64,000 bases of DNA from Candidatus Neomarinimicrobiota bacterium (GCA_017656425.1 JACDNV010000002.1:119512-183511); one strand, 5' to 3'. Positions 1 through 9,953 are shown, counted from the stretch's first letter. Translations and numbers: made by a program. The notes: generated by a model from the sequence alone, not told the origin.

Positions 1-102
1 TTTTTATTAAAGAGAGTAAGCCTTTTGAAAAGACTGTCGTAAGAATTGTTTTAAAAAGAAATTAAATATAAAAGATGTCTTTGTGTATTAAATATTTTAA
101 AT

Positions 103-876
103 CTAAATGTAACAGAGAATGAGCTTAATGTGTTATCGGTTGGATATGGTGATTACCAAATAAAGATGGTGTTGTACAGCTTGACGCCTTAATTATTGAA
201 GGTAAAGCACTCAGGTGTGGAATTGTAGCTTGTCTTGAAAATATAAGGAATTCAATTTCTGTTGCAAGGAAAGTTATGGAAACGACGAAGCATAAAATTC
301 TAGTTGGTTATTGTGCCAAGAAGTTTGCTCTGGCAAATGGTTTTAAAGAGGAGAATTTGTTGACGTAGAAGGCTCGAGGGTAGGTAGCTAAAATGCAAGA
401 GAAATCTAAATGAAAAGGATAACTGGCTTTCCCCAGATCAATTCCACGATACAATTGGTCTAATTGTTGTTGATCAGAATGTAGACATAGCGACTGGTGT
501 GAGTACTAGTGGATTAGCATGGAAGATTTCAGGTAAAATTGGTGATTCCCCCATTATTAGGGCGGGTTCATATTTTGATAATAGGGCTGGTGTCGCTGTG
601 GCAACTAGTATTGGCGAAGAAATAATAAGAATTGCTGACTGTTTCTTAATCGTTGTGCTAATGAGAGGTGGTATGCATCCACAGAAGGCTTGCGAGGAAG
701 CGTTAAAAAGAATAATTAAGTCAAATAACGGGAAGGTGAATTTTCAGGATGCATTTCTTGCTGTAAATGCGGAAGGTTATACTGCTTCGGTATCTCTTTT
801 ACCCGGTTTTAGGTACTATATCTATCAGGGTGATAAATTAGAAGTAAGTGAAGGCATTAGCTTCATAAGAAATTAG
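103..876 (+). pseudogene. Decayed glycosylasparaginase (N4-(beta-N-acetylglucosaminyl)-L-asparaginase, Ntn hydrolase)
   Basis: Three fragments in two frames read as one aspartylglucosaminidase. Frame 1 from 103 gives a stretch ending LSVGYG at about 150. Frame 3 from 165 reads DGVVQLDA and continues to ENLLT before a TAG at 366-368. Frame 1 resumes near 391 and runs NWLSPDQFHDTIG through to the TAA-free C-terminus ending TAG at 874-876. The HDT at 457-465 is the autoproteolysis site, where Thr becomes the N-terminal nucleophile of the beta chain. Restoring one G near 150 gives GGLPNKDG, the family consensus, so a 1-base deletion is the likely first lesion. A further stop lies at 381-383 in frame 3, with a frameshift before 391. 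The part upstream of 103 is not recognisable. The beta-chain half is open from 499 but has no obvious ribosome binding site. Family identity is confident; loss of function is inferred from several independent lesions. Confidence 0.85.
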
Positions 877-966
877 GATAGAGCTTAATATTCCGCGTGA
901 TAAGAAATAAATTTTTACACTTTGGTTTTAAATAAAAATGGATTGTTTTTTATTAATTTGTTAAAT

Positions 967-984
967 AAATTTGCGTGCAAATTT
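967..984. repeat. Perfect 8-bp inverted repeat with 2-base spacer
   Basis: AAATTTGC and GCAAATTT flank GT, followed by two more T residues. It lies about 90 bases after the glycosylasparaginase remnant and 270 bases before speD. It could be an old terminator of the dead gene or an operator; the sequence alone does not decide. Confidence 0.5.
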
Positions 985-1052
985 TTAGCGGGTTTTTATT
1001 TAAGTAGGATAAATGAATGATAGAGAATAAATTAATAAAAATACAAACAAGT

Positions 1053-1137
1053 CAATATAGCCGTCCTGTTATAAAGATGGGGGTTATATTGGTAGAAGCG
1101 TATGCTTCTACCACCACATTGAGTACCTACCTTTCCC
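1053..1137 (+). promoter_or_regulatory. Structured leader of the polyamine operon, class unrecognised
   Basis: Two hairpins precede an intrinsic terminator. Stem A pairs CAATATA (1053-1059) with TATATTG (1085-1091) around a purine-rich loop with a run of five G. Stem B is a perfect 9-bp hairpin, GGTAGAAGC / GCTTCTACC, with loop GTAT (1091-1112); the two stems share base 1091. A CTACC at about 1127-1131 could compete for the GGTAG of stem B. The order of structured element, terminator and then a biosynthetic operon is that of a transcription-attenuating riboswitch or of a short independent RNA. It does not match the consensus of SAM-I, guanidine or other riboswitches known to me. The ligand and the function are unknown. 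Confidence 0.45.
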
Positions 1138-1166
1138 AGGGATAGTACAAACTATCCCTTTTTTAT
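1138..1166 (+). terminator. Intrinsic terminator upstream of speD
   Basis: A 9-bp stem, AGGGATAGT / ACTATCCCT, with loop ACAA is followed by a run of seven T. It sits about 75 bases before the speD start with no gene directly upstream, so it ends either a small RNA or an attenuated leader transcript. Confidence 0.8.
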
Positions 1167-1239
1167 TTTTCCACAAACATAGTTCTTTGATTCCGGTTGA
1201 GGAGAATTTGGTAACTCTGAAAGGGAAAGGAGGTGAGCC

Positions 1240-1647
1240 TTGCAATCCTTAGGTCGTCAAATACTTGCCGAATTTTATGATTGTGATTCTGAAATACTCA
1301 ATAATGTTGAGTTGATAGAGAAATATATGGTTGAAGCATGTAATGAAGCAGAGGCTACTATAGTTAAAACTGTTTTTCATGAATTCAGTCCACATGGAGT
1401 TAGTGGTGTTGTTGTTATCGCAGAATCTCATGTTGCTATTCATACCTGGCCTGAGTATAACTATGCTGCTGTGGATGTTTTTACTTGCGGTGATACAATA
1501 TCACCGTGGACTATTTATAAATATCTTGAAAATAAATTGAGAAGTAAAACAAGTAGTATGATGGAATTAAGACGCGGTTTATTTGATGATGTATATCAAA
1601 AAGTTTACCATAAACCACAGGAAAGCGTGGCTGTTGAGGTTAAATGA
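1240..1647 (+). CDS. speD: S-adenosylmethionine decarboxylase proenzyme
   Basis: This enzyme decarboxylates SAM to give the aminopropyl donor for spermidine synthesis. The 135-residue protein has the size of the short prokaryotic SpeD class. It shows the self-cleavage site Glu62-Ser63 in the AESH context; Ser63 becomes the pyruvoyl group. His68 (HTWPEY) and Cys83 (FTCG) are the processing and catalytic residues. The start is a TTG preceded by a strong AAAGGAGGTG six bases away, so the unusual start codon is well supported. It is the first gene of a tightly packed polyamine operon and lies just after a leader with a terminator, which suggests its transcription is attenuated. Confidence 0.95.
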   Translation: MQSLGRQILAEFYDCDSEILNNVELIEKYMVEACNEAEATIVKTVFHEFSPHGVSGVVVIAESHVAIHTWPEYNYAAVDVFTCGDTISPWTIYKYLENKLRSKTSSMMELRRGLFDDVYQKVYHKPQESVAVEVK

Positions 1648-1665
1648 ATTATTGATAGGTGGAAA

Positions 1666-2136
1666 ATGGCAGTAATTAAGACACCGACAAAATACTTTTT
1701 GGTAAAAGGATGTGCAGAGGGTGAGTCGGAACTAAATAGCTTTGATAACGCGTTAATAGATGCAGGGGTAGGAGATACAAATCTTGTAAAACTTAGCAGT
1801 ATCTTGCCCCCAAAATGTCAAAGAATTGAACCAATAAAATTGCCTCATGGGTCTTTGGTTCCAATAGCATATTCAAAAATAACATCATCAGTTCCTGGAG
1901 AGGTTATTTCTGCTGCTGTTGCAGTAGGAATTCCTGAAAATGAAGATTTAGCTGGACTCATAATGGAATATTCTAATAAAGCACCGTTAGATATTGTAGA
2001 AAAACGTGTTAAAGAGATGGTAATTGATGGATTTAAATTTAGAAATCGTACTCTAAAAGAGATAATATCAATCGGCGCTACCATAGAAGTTAAAAAAGTA
2101 GCCACGGCCTTCGCAGGGGTTGTGCTATGGGATTAA
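1666..2136 (+). CDS. pdaD: Pyruvoyl-dependent arginine decarboxylase
   Basis: It converts arginine to agmatine. The 156-residue protein belongs to the PvlArgDC family known from Methanocaldococcus and from Chlamydia and other bacteria. The LSSILPP motif puts the autocleavage bond at Ser44-Ser45, with Ser45 giving the pyruvoyl group. Glu101 in IMEYS matches the conserved catalytic glutamate. The start follows a GGTGG about 5 bases upstream. It sits 18 bases after speD and 17 before speE, so agmatine and decarboxylated SAM are made from one transcript. Both decarboxylases in the operon use a protein-derived pyruvoyl group instead of PLP. Confidence 0.94.
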   Translation: MAVIKTPTKYFLVKGCAEGESELNSFDNALIDAGVGDTNLVKLSSILPPKCQRIEPIKLPHGSLVPIAYSKITSSVPGEVISAAVAVGIPENEDLAGLIMEYSNKAPLDIVEKRVKEMVIDGFKFRNRTLKEIISIGATIEVKKVATAFAGVVLWD

Positions 2137-2153
2137 TGTGAAAGGGAATTATT

Positions 2154-3005
2154 ATGAGTATATGGTTTGTTGAAGATGATATGAGGGTTTATGGGCTACT
2201 ATTTAAAATAAAGAAGACGTTATTTACCGGAGAAAGTAAATATCAGAAGATAGAAGTTTTTGAAACTGAAGAAATGGGGAGACTTCTTGCGCTTGATGGT
2301 ATGGTAATGAGTTGTGAGTATGATGAATTCTCATATCATGAAATGATTGCGCACGTACCTCTGTATACTCACCCAAATCCGAGAGAAGTTTTAATTGTTG
2401 GTGGAGGAGATGGTGGTACTGCAAGGGAAGTTTTAAAGCATGAAATAGTTGAATCTGTGGACATGGTTGAAATAGATGCTGAAGTTGTTGAGGTAACCAA
2501 GAAGTATATCCCATCGCTTGGTCGGTATTTTGATAATCCAAAATTAAGAATATATATTGAAGATGGATTAAAATATGTAGAAAAAACGAATCGTAAATAT
2601 GACATTATTTTAATAGATGGATCAGATCCTGTTGGACAAGCAGTCGGTCTTTTCTCTAAAGAATTCTATACTAATTGTAAATCAATTTTAAAAGATGACG
2701 GTATCATGGTCTCCCAGACTGAGACACCCTATGATGTAACCTTAAAGAAGCATGTTCCAGGTATATATAGAAACTTAAAATCAGTTTTTCCTGAAACTAG
2801 AATGTATCTTGCCCATGTTGCATGTTATCCATCGGGAATGTGGTCTTTCTCTTTTTCCTCTAAAAAGTATGATCCAATAAAAGATTTTCAAAAAGAGAGA
2901 TATGAGAGAGATAATCTTGATCTGAAATATTATAATTCCGCTGTGCACAAATCCTGCTTTTCATTGCCAAACTTTGTAAAAAAGATGATAAATGAAAAAT
3001 CTTAA
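2154..3005 (+). CDS. speE: Spermidine synthase (aminopropyltransferase)
   Basis: It transfers the aminopropyl group of decarboxylated SAM to putrescine or a related amine. The 283-residue protein has the Rossmann motif GGGDGG at 83-88, the acidic residue Asp108 after the second strand, and DGSDPVG at 155-161, where Asp155 is the expected catalytic aspartate. Its 3' end overlaps speB by 14 bases. Substrate choice (putrescine versus agmatine) cannot be read from sequence. In Thermus and Thermococcus the homologue acts on agmatine first. Confidence 0.93.
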   Translation: MSIWFVEDDMRVYGLLFKIKKTLFTGESKYQKIEVFETEEMGRLLALDGMVMSCEYDEFSYHEMIAHVPLYTHPNPREVLIVGGGDGGTAREVLKHEIVESVDMVEIDAEVVEVTKKYIPSLGRYFDNPKLRIYIEDGLKYVEKTNRKYDIILIDGSDPVGQAVGLFSKEFYTNCKSILKDDGIMVSQTETPYDVTLKKHVPGIYRNLKSVFPETRMYLAHVACYPSGMWSFSFSSKKYDPIKDFQKERYERDNLDLKYYNSAVHKSCFSLPNFVKKMINEKS

Positions 3006-3843
3006 AAGAATAAACTTCCTTGGATTTGACTCATCTTATCCTGAGTCTGACATAGTTTTCTTTGGGATACCTTTTGATGGTACCTCCAGCTATAGAGCAG
3101 GAAGCAGATTTGCACCCAGTTTCGTGAGGGAGGCTTCCGAGAGTATTGAGGCATATTCTATTAGTCTTAATAAGGAGATTGGAGAAGAAAAAATCTGTGA
3201 TGTTGGTGATATTTTATTGACGTATGGAAATGCAGAGAGATCAATTAGAAAGATTGGTTCCGTTGTTAGAAAATTTTTAAGGGATAATAAGAAAATTTTT
3301 GCTGTAGGCGGGGAACATTTAATTACTCTTCCGATAGTTAAAGAATTGTATAAGAAATATAAAGATGTCAGAATTATTTATCTTGATGCTCATGCTGATT
3401 TGAGGGATAATTATCTTGGAGAGAAATATTCTCATGCGACGGTCCTCCGACGAATTTGCGAGTTTTTTCCTTGCGAGAATGTGTTCGTATGGGGGGTTAG
3501 ATCGGGAGAAAAGGAAGAAATAACTTTTGGTAAGGAGAATCTAAACTTTTATTTAATTGAAGAGTATGAAAGTTTCATCAAAAAAGTTAAAAATATACCG
3601 AAGGATACATCTGTTTATATTTCCCTTGATCTTGATGTTCTTGACCCTTCTATCATTCCTGGAGTAAGTAATCCTGAACCTGGTGGCGTTGAGTTTAATG
3701 AGCTTTTAAAAATTTTATATGAATTTAGATCAAATAATGTTGTAGGTATGGATGTTGTTGAATTGACTCCACACTACGATAATTCTGGTGTTTCTAACAT
3801 AGTTTGTGCTAAATTAATTAGAGAGATGGTTTTGATATTATAA
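2992..3843 (+). CDS. speB: Agmatinase family ureohydrolase
   Basis: It hydrolyses a guanidino group to urea, either agmatine to putrescine or N1-aminopropylagmatine to spermidine. The 283-residue ureohydrolase has the binuclear Mn ligands in place: His109 in GGEH, Asp132/His134/Asp136 in DAHAD, and Asp213/Asp215 in SLDLDVLDP. It overlaps speE by 14 bases and shares a TAATG junction with the next gene, so translation is probably coupled. Together with speD, pdaD and speE it completes a route from arginine to spermidine. Confidence 0.92.
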   Translation: MKNLKRINFLGFDSSYPESDIVFFGIPFDGTSSYRAGSRFAPSFVREASESIEAYSISLNKEIGEEKICDVGDILLTYGNAERSIRKIGSVVRKFLRDNKKIFAVGGEHLITLPIVKELYKKYKDVRIIYLDAHADLRDNYLGEKYSHATVLRRICEFFPCENVFVWGVRSGEKEEITFGKENLNFYLIEEYESFIKKVKNIPKDTSVYISLDLDVLDPSIIPGVSNPEPGGVEFNELLKILYEFRSNNVVGMDVVELTPHYDNSGVSNIVCAKLIREMVLIL

Positions 3844-4892
3844 TGAAAAATAAATTAATAACTATATTATTTTACCTTCTTTTTTTTCTAATTCTAAGTC
3901 AATGCAGTGTTAGAAGATATGTTGTAGAAGAGGAAAAGTTATCTATCGTTGATAGCTACTACAGTAATGTTCCAATCAGGGATATCTCAAAGTATTTAAA
4001 AAAAGCGGAATCTTATGTGAAATTCATCTCAAGCATTTGCTATTATAAAGGATATGTACTTTCTGAGAGGCTTAAAATCAGTGAAAGAGAAGCAAGACTG
4101 ATAGATTTACAGAAGTTTGCAGAACGAGAGATATTCTTTAATAGAACTTCATCAGGCACTGCTGTTGTATTATATTCTGATATAGAAAAGGCACTTTTGT
4201 TAACATGTGCACATGTAATCAATTTCCCGGATACAATCCTTAGCTATTATTATATTGAGAGTGGTAAAAAGAATGTTGTTGAGTCTGTTGGATTTCGTAT
4301 AAAGCAGGAATTTTACATCAGCAATATCCCGGATTACGACTCTATCGAAGTAATCCTTTACGATAGAAATTTAGATATTGCTTTTATTTTAGTCCATTTG
4401 AAGAGTGATAAAATTACCTCCATAATTCCATCTTTGGAATTTCCTTTTGGAGATTCAGATAAACTAGCGATTGGTAATTTTATTTATCTGATAGGTTATC
4501 CAAGCGGCTTCAAATTAGTTACGAAAGGTATAATTGGTTCAATAAAAAGTGATAAAAGTGGTGAGATTATAGTAGATGCACCATTTAATCGTGGTGCAAG
4601 CGGCTCTATTGTACTTGCTATTAACAGCATAACCTCAGTGGTGGAAATTGTAGGGATTGCAAGATCATCAGCTGCAGATTTCCTTCAGTATCTTGCACCT
4701 GAAAGAGGTTCTGGGTTTGAGAGTGCTGAGAGCCTAACACCATATCGAGGTGAAATATATATATCGAGATATTCGTCAATAAAATATGGTATTACTCAGG
4801 TTGTCCCTATAAATGCTATTAGGAATTATATTAGAAATAATCGATCTCTATTTAATAAATATCGAATTAATATAGATAATATTAAAATGTAA
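3843..4892 (+). CDS. Trypsin-like (S1C-type) serine protease, probable lipoprotein
   Basis: A 349-residue exported protein. A hydrophobic N-terminus ends at Cys21 (ILSQC), a lax lipobox. The trypsin-fold triad is visible: His124 in TCAHV, Asp178 in NLDIAF, and Ser253 in the GASGS motif. There is no recognisable PDZ domain, so it is not a full DegP/HtrA. It overlaps the speB stop codon by one base and is presumably co-transcribed with the polyamine genes, although no functional link is obvious. It probably acts in the periplasm. Substrate unknown. Confidence 0.75.
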   Translation: MKNKLITILFYLLFFLILSQCSVRRYVVEEEKLSIVDSYYSNVPIRDISKYLKKAESYVKFISSICYYKGYVLSERLKISEREARLIDLQKFAEREIFFNRTSSGTAVVLYSDIEKALLLTCAHVINFPDTILSYYYIESGKKNVVESVGFRIKQEFYISNIPDYDSIEVILYDRNLDIAFILVHLKSDKITSIIPSLEFPFGDSDKLAIGNFIYLIGYPSGFKLVTKGIIGSIKSDKSGEIIVDAPFNRGASGSIVLAINSITSVVEIVGIARSSAADFLQYLAPERGSGFESAESLTPYRGEIYISRYSSIKYGITQVVPINAIRNYIRNNRSLFNKYRINIDNIKM

Positions 4893-4979
4893 ATAATATC
4901 GGATTGCATTTTGATGTAAAAGATAAATTCGTTATGTGGTAAATTTAGTGAATTCTATAAACTGTAAATGATATTTGTA

Positions 4980-5024
4980 TATAATAGTTAAAAAAACTAT
5001 ATTTTGTGCTTTAATTGATAGTTT
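4980..5024 (+). promoter_or_regulatory. gapA leader with TATAAT and repeated ATAGTT/AACTAT elements
   Basis: A TATAAT lies at 4980-4985. Three copies of one 6-base element follow: ATAGTT (4984-4989), AACTAT (4995-5000) and ATAGTT (5018-5023). Any adjacent pair can form a short hairpin or a dyad. The arrangement just ahead of gapA suggests an operator or an alternative-pairing leader. No good -35 box is seen, so the promoter call is weak. Confidence 0.35.
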
Positions 5025-5037
5025 AAGATACAAATAG

Positions 5038-6057
<1,020 letters not shown>

Positions 6058-6073
6058 TCGGACACTATCAATA

Positions 6074-8188
6074 TTGAAGACAATAAATTTTATATTTGGA
6101 GTACACAATCATCAGCCGGTAGGTAACTTCGAATATGTATTCGAGGATGCCTACCGGCAATGTTATCTTCCATTCATAGAAACTCTTGAGGAGTTTCCTG
6201 AAATACATATAAGTCTTCATTATAGTGGTTGTTTACTTGAATGGATTGAAGAACGGCATCCTGAATTCATAGATAAAATAGTTTCCGTTGTTTCAAGGGG
6301 TAATGTGGAGATATTATCGGGTGGCTTCTATGAGCCAATCCTCGCGATGATCCCTGAGAGTGATATAGTTGGTCAGATTTTAATGCTAAATAAATATATC
6401 AAAAGTAGGTTTAAATATATACCTGAAGGGTTATGGCTTACCGAAAGAGTCTGGGAGCCTCATCTTGCAAAACCTATATCAGAATCCGGGATTAAATATA
6501 TTGCAGTAGATGATTATCATTTTATAAGTAATGGGTATAACAAAGAGAAATTAACAGGTTATTTTCTTACCGAGCATCAGGGTAGAAAGCTGGGTATATT
6601 TCCAATTAGTCAGGATTTGAGGTATGCTATTCCTTTCAAAGAGCCTGAGTATACTATTGAATATCTGAGAAAATATGCTACAGAAGATGGAAATAATGCG
6701 ATAGTAATGGCTGATGATGGAGAAAAGTTTGGAGTCTGGCCAGGTACTTATCAAACCTCTTATGAGGAGAAATGGTTAAGAAGATTTTTCCAAGCTATAA
6801 TAGATAACACTGATTGGTTAAAAACTAAAACGTTCTCAGAATATTTTAATAATTATCCACCAAAGGGCAGAGTGTATTTACCAACAGCATCATATTTTGA
6901 AATGAGTGAATGGTCACTGACATGGGAAGCCGGAGAAAAATTTGGGGATTTGATCGAAGAATTTAAAAATAATGGTCGCTTTGAAGAATTAGTTCCATTT
7001 TTAAAGGGTGGTATGTGGAGAAATTTTCTTTCAAAATATGCTGAATCAAACTGGATGCAAAAGAAATTATTTTATTTATCGAATAATATACAGGAATGTA
7101 TGAATAAAAAAAATTCTAAATATAGAGCCAGTAAGCTAAGAGAGGCAAGAAAGCACCTCTGGAGAGGAATGTGTAACTGTGCTTACTGGCATGGTATATT
7201 CGGAGGTTTATATTTACCCCATCTAAGAGATGCTATTTATAGAGAGTTACTAACATGTGAGAAACTGCTTGTCAATTTAGATCAGGATAATGTTGGTAAA
7301 TTTAAATCAATCGATATAGACTGTGATGGTTTTGATGAAATTTTATTTAATAATGGGAAATTATCCCTGGCTTTTTCACCTGCAAAGGGGGGAATAATTG
7401 AAGAGTTTTCTATTTTAGATAAAAAGATAAACCTCCTTAACACTATGTCAAGATATCGGGAAGCATACCATAGTAAATTGAGAAAAGCCAAGTTAGTAGA
7501 AGAGAGTGAAATTAAAGGAAGCATACATGATATGGTTGTGTCAAAAGAGAAGAACATTGATAAATATTTGTCTTATGATAAATACTTACGTAAAATCTTA
7601 ATAGACCATTTTATAAAACCAGATGTAAATATTGAGGATTTTACCAGGGGTAGTTATTACGAGGATAGTAGTTTTATAAATGGGAGATTCGATGCTGTTT
7701 GTAAGGGCTCAACTATTACGATGGTTTGCAATGGGTTGGTAAATAGGAAAAAATTCAGGATAAAAAAGATAATTACAATAGGTACTGATAATATAAAGAT
7801 ATGTTATGATCTAAAAAATATAGATGATAGCGAAAACAGCTTTAAATTTGGACCTGAGTTTAATTTTGCTATGTCAAGAAAAACTGGCGATGTGTATTAC
7901 GTGACAAAAGACGGACAGGTAGATAAAGTAGGGTTGAATTTTCAAGGGATTAAAGAACAGCTTAGGAAAGTTTCAATCATTGATGAAGAGAGAAAGTTTT
8001 CTATACATTTGAGTGTGGAAAATTCCATGGAGTTCTGGATATTTCCTGTTGAAACCGTTTCAATTTCAGAATCGGGATTTGAAAGGATATATCAAAGCTC
8101 TGCAGTTATTCCATGGATAGAAATGAATTTGGAACCTAATGAAAAAACAAGAATAATCTACGAACTCTCAATTTTTAACCTTCCTTAG
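6074..8188 (+). CDS. GH57 4-alpha-glucanotransferase / alpha-amylase family
   Basis: It remodels or degrades alpha-1,4-glucan in the cytoplasm; there is no signal peptide. The 704-residue protein begins with the GH57 signature GVHNHQP at 9-15. The nucleophile is Glu124 in WLTERVWEP and the acid/base is Asp214 or Asp215 in MADDGEKFG, almost identical in numbering to the Thermococcus litoralis glucanotransferase. The C-terminal half matches the DUF1925/DUF1926 beta-domains of that subfamily. The start is a TTG with little Shine-Dalgarno signal, 16 bases after the gapA stop, so it may depend on coupling from gapA. Transferase versus hydrolase activity is not decided by sequence. Confidence 0.9.
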   Translation: MKTINFIFGVHNHQPVGNFEYVFEDAYRQCYLPFIETLEEFPEIHISLHYSGCLLEWIEERHPEFIDKIVSVVSRGNVEILSGGFYEPILAMIPESDIVGQILMLNKYIKSRFKYIPEGLWLTERVWEPHLAKPISESGIKYIAVDDYHFISNGYNKEKLTGYFLTEHQGRKLGIFPISQDLRYAIPFKEPEYTIEYLRKYATEDGNNAIVMADDGEKFGVWPGTYQTSYEEKWLRRFFQAIIDNTDWLKTKTFSEYFNNYPPKGRVYLPTASYFEMSEWSLTWEAGEKFGDLIEEFKNNGRFEELVPFLKGGMWRNFLSKYAESNWMQKKLFYLSNNIQECMNKKNSKYRASKLREARKHLWRGMCNCAYWHGIFGGLYLPHLRDAIYRELLTCEKLLVNLDQDNVGKFKSIDIDCDGFDEILFNNGKLSLAFSPAKGGIIEEFSILDKKINLLNTMSRYREAYHSKLRKAKLVEESEIKGSIHDMVVSKEKNIDKYLSYDKYLRKILIDHFIKPDVNIEDFTRGSYYEDSSFINGRFDAVCKGSTITMVCNGLVNRKKFRIKKIITIGTDNIKICYDLKNIDDSENSFKFGPEFNFAMSRKTGDVYYVTKDGQVDKVGLNFQGIKEQLRKVSIIDEERKFSIHLSVENSMEFWIFPVETVSISESGFERIYQSSAVIPWIEMNLEPNEKTRIIYELSIFNLP

Positions 8189-8246
8189 TTGATTTAGTAG
8201 AGTTAAATTATAGCAAAACGCTAATTTTTAAGTCGAGGGGATAGAG

Positions 8247-9953
8247 ATGAAGGGGTACTTAGCTTTTGTTTTACACAGTCATATACCATATGTGATAAAT
8301 CACGGAGAATGGCCACATGGTACAGATTGGCTGTATGAAGCAACCTGCGAAACATACATTCCACTTTTAAATGAATTCAACAATCTAATTTCAGAGGGGA
8401 TTAAGCCTAATATCACTATAGGGATTACCCCAATACTTGCTGAACAGTTGGCTTCAGAGAAATTTAAAGGAGGTCTTGTAAGATATATTAAAAAAAGGAT
8501 AGAAATCTCAGAGCAAAATAAGGAGGAATTCTCTCGGACAGGAAGAAAACTTATGGCTCAGATAGCTCAGATGTGGTATGATTTTTATACAACAGAGCTT
8601 GAGGAGTTTGAACAGATTTATAAGAGGGACCTAATTTCTGCGTTTAGAAGCCTTCAGGATGAAGGATATATAGAAATTATTACTTGTACTGCTACTCATG
8701 GCTATATTCCACTTTTAGGCGCTGAGGAAGCAGTCGATGCACAAATTAGAATAGGTGTTGAAACTTATAAAAAACATTTTGGGAAAGATCCTATTGGTAT
8801 ATGGTTGCCGGAGTGTGCATATAGGCCAAGTTATCGTTGGAAGTCACCTATAAAAGGTTACGAAAAGGAATTTGATAGAAAAGGTGTAGAAGAATTTTTA
8901 TATAAATACGGTATTAAGTATTTTATTGCTGACAAAGCTCTGATTATGGGGGGTGAGACTAAAGGTGTTTATATCGATAGATTTGAGGCATTAAAGCATT
9001 TATGGAGTCAATTTAGATCACAATATCATGAAGTTGCTGAGGAAAGGACAATATTTGAGAACTATTTTGTTTCAAGTACTGGTACAGAAAGAGGTGTTGT
9101 TGTCTACGGAAGACACGAAGAGTCTAGCATGCAAGTATGGAGTGGAAAGTGGGGATATCCTGGCGATGGTCGATATCTAGAATTCCATAAGAAGCATTTT
9201 CCTGGTGGTCTGAGATACTGGAAAGTAACAAGTAATGAATCTGATCTTGCCGATAAGATGGAATATTATCCGCCTGATGTAGAAGACGCTCTTGAGAGTC
9301 ATTCTGATCATTTTGTAAGTCTTGTAGAGAAATATCTAAGTGAATATAATACAAGCTCTGGGAGAACCGGCGTAATGGTATGCCCATTTGACGCAGAATT
9401 ATTTGGTCATTGGTGGTTTGAAGGCATAAGATGGCTCGGTAAGGTATTAAAAAAGTTGAATAAGAAGAGAGATTATAAAGCTATTACACTGGCAGAGCAT
9501 TTAGAAAAAAATCCTCCTCAAAAAGTTGTTTCGTTACCAGAAGGGTCATGGGGTCAGGGGAGATTTCATTATATATGGCTTAATGAGTGGACGGAATGGA
9601 CATGGAAAAAAATATATAAAGCTGAGGATTTGATTATTTCTCTGGCTGATGAGTTTAAAGGTACTAAAGATAAAACTCTTACAAGAATTTTAAACCAGAT
9701 GACACGGGAACTATTGCTACTTGAGAGTTCAGACTGGCAGTTTTTAATTAGTACATGGAGTGCACGTGATTATGCTGAGAATCGAGTAGCGTACCATGCG
9801 GAGTGTATTAGGAGATTGAAAGGTATTCTTGATAATTATAGAAAGAATGGTAAGTTGTCAGAGCAGGAAGAAAGATATTTGAAGACGGTTGAGAAGAATG
9901 ATTTTGTTTTTGAGAATATAGATTTTGAATATTGGTGTGGTTTGATTGAATGA
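8247..9953 (+). CDS. GH57 1,4-alpha-glucan branching enzyme
   Basis: It probably introduces alpha-1,6 branches into glycogen. The 568-residue cytoplasmic protein starts with the GH57 LHSHIPY motif. Glu189 in WLPECAY is the nucleophile and Asp382 in CPFDAELFGHWW the acid/base, both as in the Thermococcus and Thermus GH57 branching enzymes. The helical C-terminal region (about 440-560) matches the DUF1957 type. A GAGGGG lies before the ATG. The stop overlaps the glgA start (ATGA), which ties it to glycogen synthesis and supports the branching function over amylase. Confidence 0.9.
   Translation: MKGYLAFVLHSHIPYVINHGEWPHGTDWLYEATCETYIPLLNEFNNLISEGIKPNITIGITPILAEQLASEKFKGGLVRYIKKRIEISEQNKEEFSRTGRKLMAQIAQMWYDFYTTELEEFEQIYKRDLISAFRSLQDEGYIEIITCTATHGYIPLLGAEEAVDAQIRIGVETYKKHFGKDPIGIWLPECAYRPSYRWKSPIKGYEKEFDRKGVEEFLYKYGIKYFIADKALIMGGETKGVYIDRFEALKHLWSQFRSQYHEVAEERTIFENYFVSSTGTERGVVVYGRHEESSMQVWSGKWGYPGDGRYLEFHKKHFPGGLRYWKVTSNESDLADKMEYYPPDVEDALESHSDHFVSLVEKYLSEYNTSSGRTGVMVCPFDAELFGHWWFEGIRWLGKVLKKLNKKRDYKAITLAEHLEKNPPQKVVSLPEGSWGQGRFHYIWLNEWTEWTWKKIYKAEDLIISLADEFKGTKDKTLTRILNQMTRELLLLESSDWQFLISTWSARDYAENRVAYHAECIRRLKGILDNYRKNGKLSEQEERYLKTVEKNDFVFENIDFEYWCGLIE

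Noticed and set aside
1249..1443. Open frames on the opposite strand of speD and many other genes
   Set aside because: They lie antisense to genes with clear family motifs and show no motifs or ribosome sites of their own.
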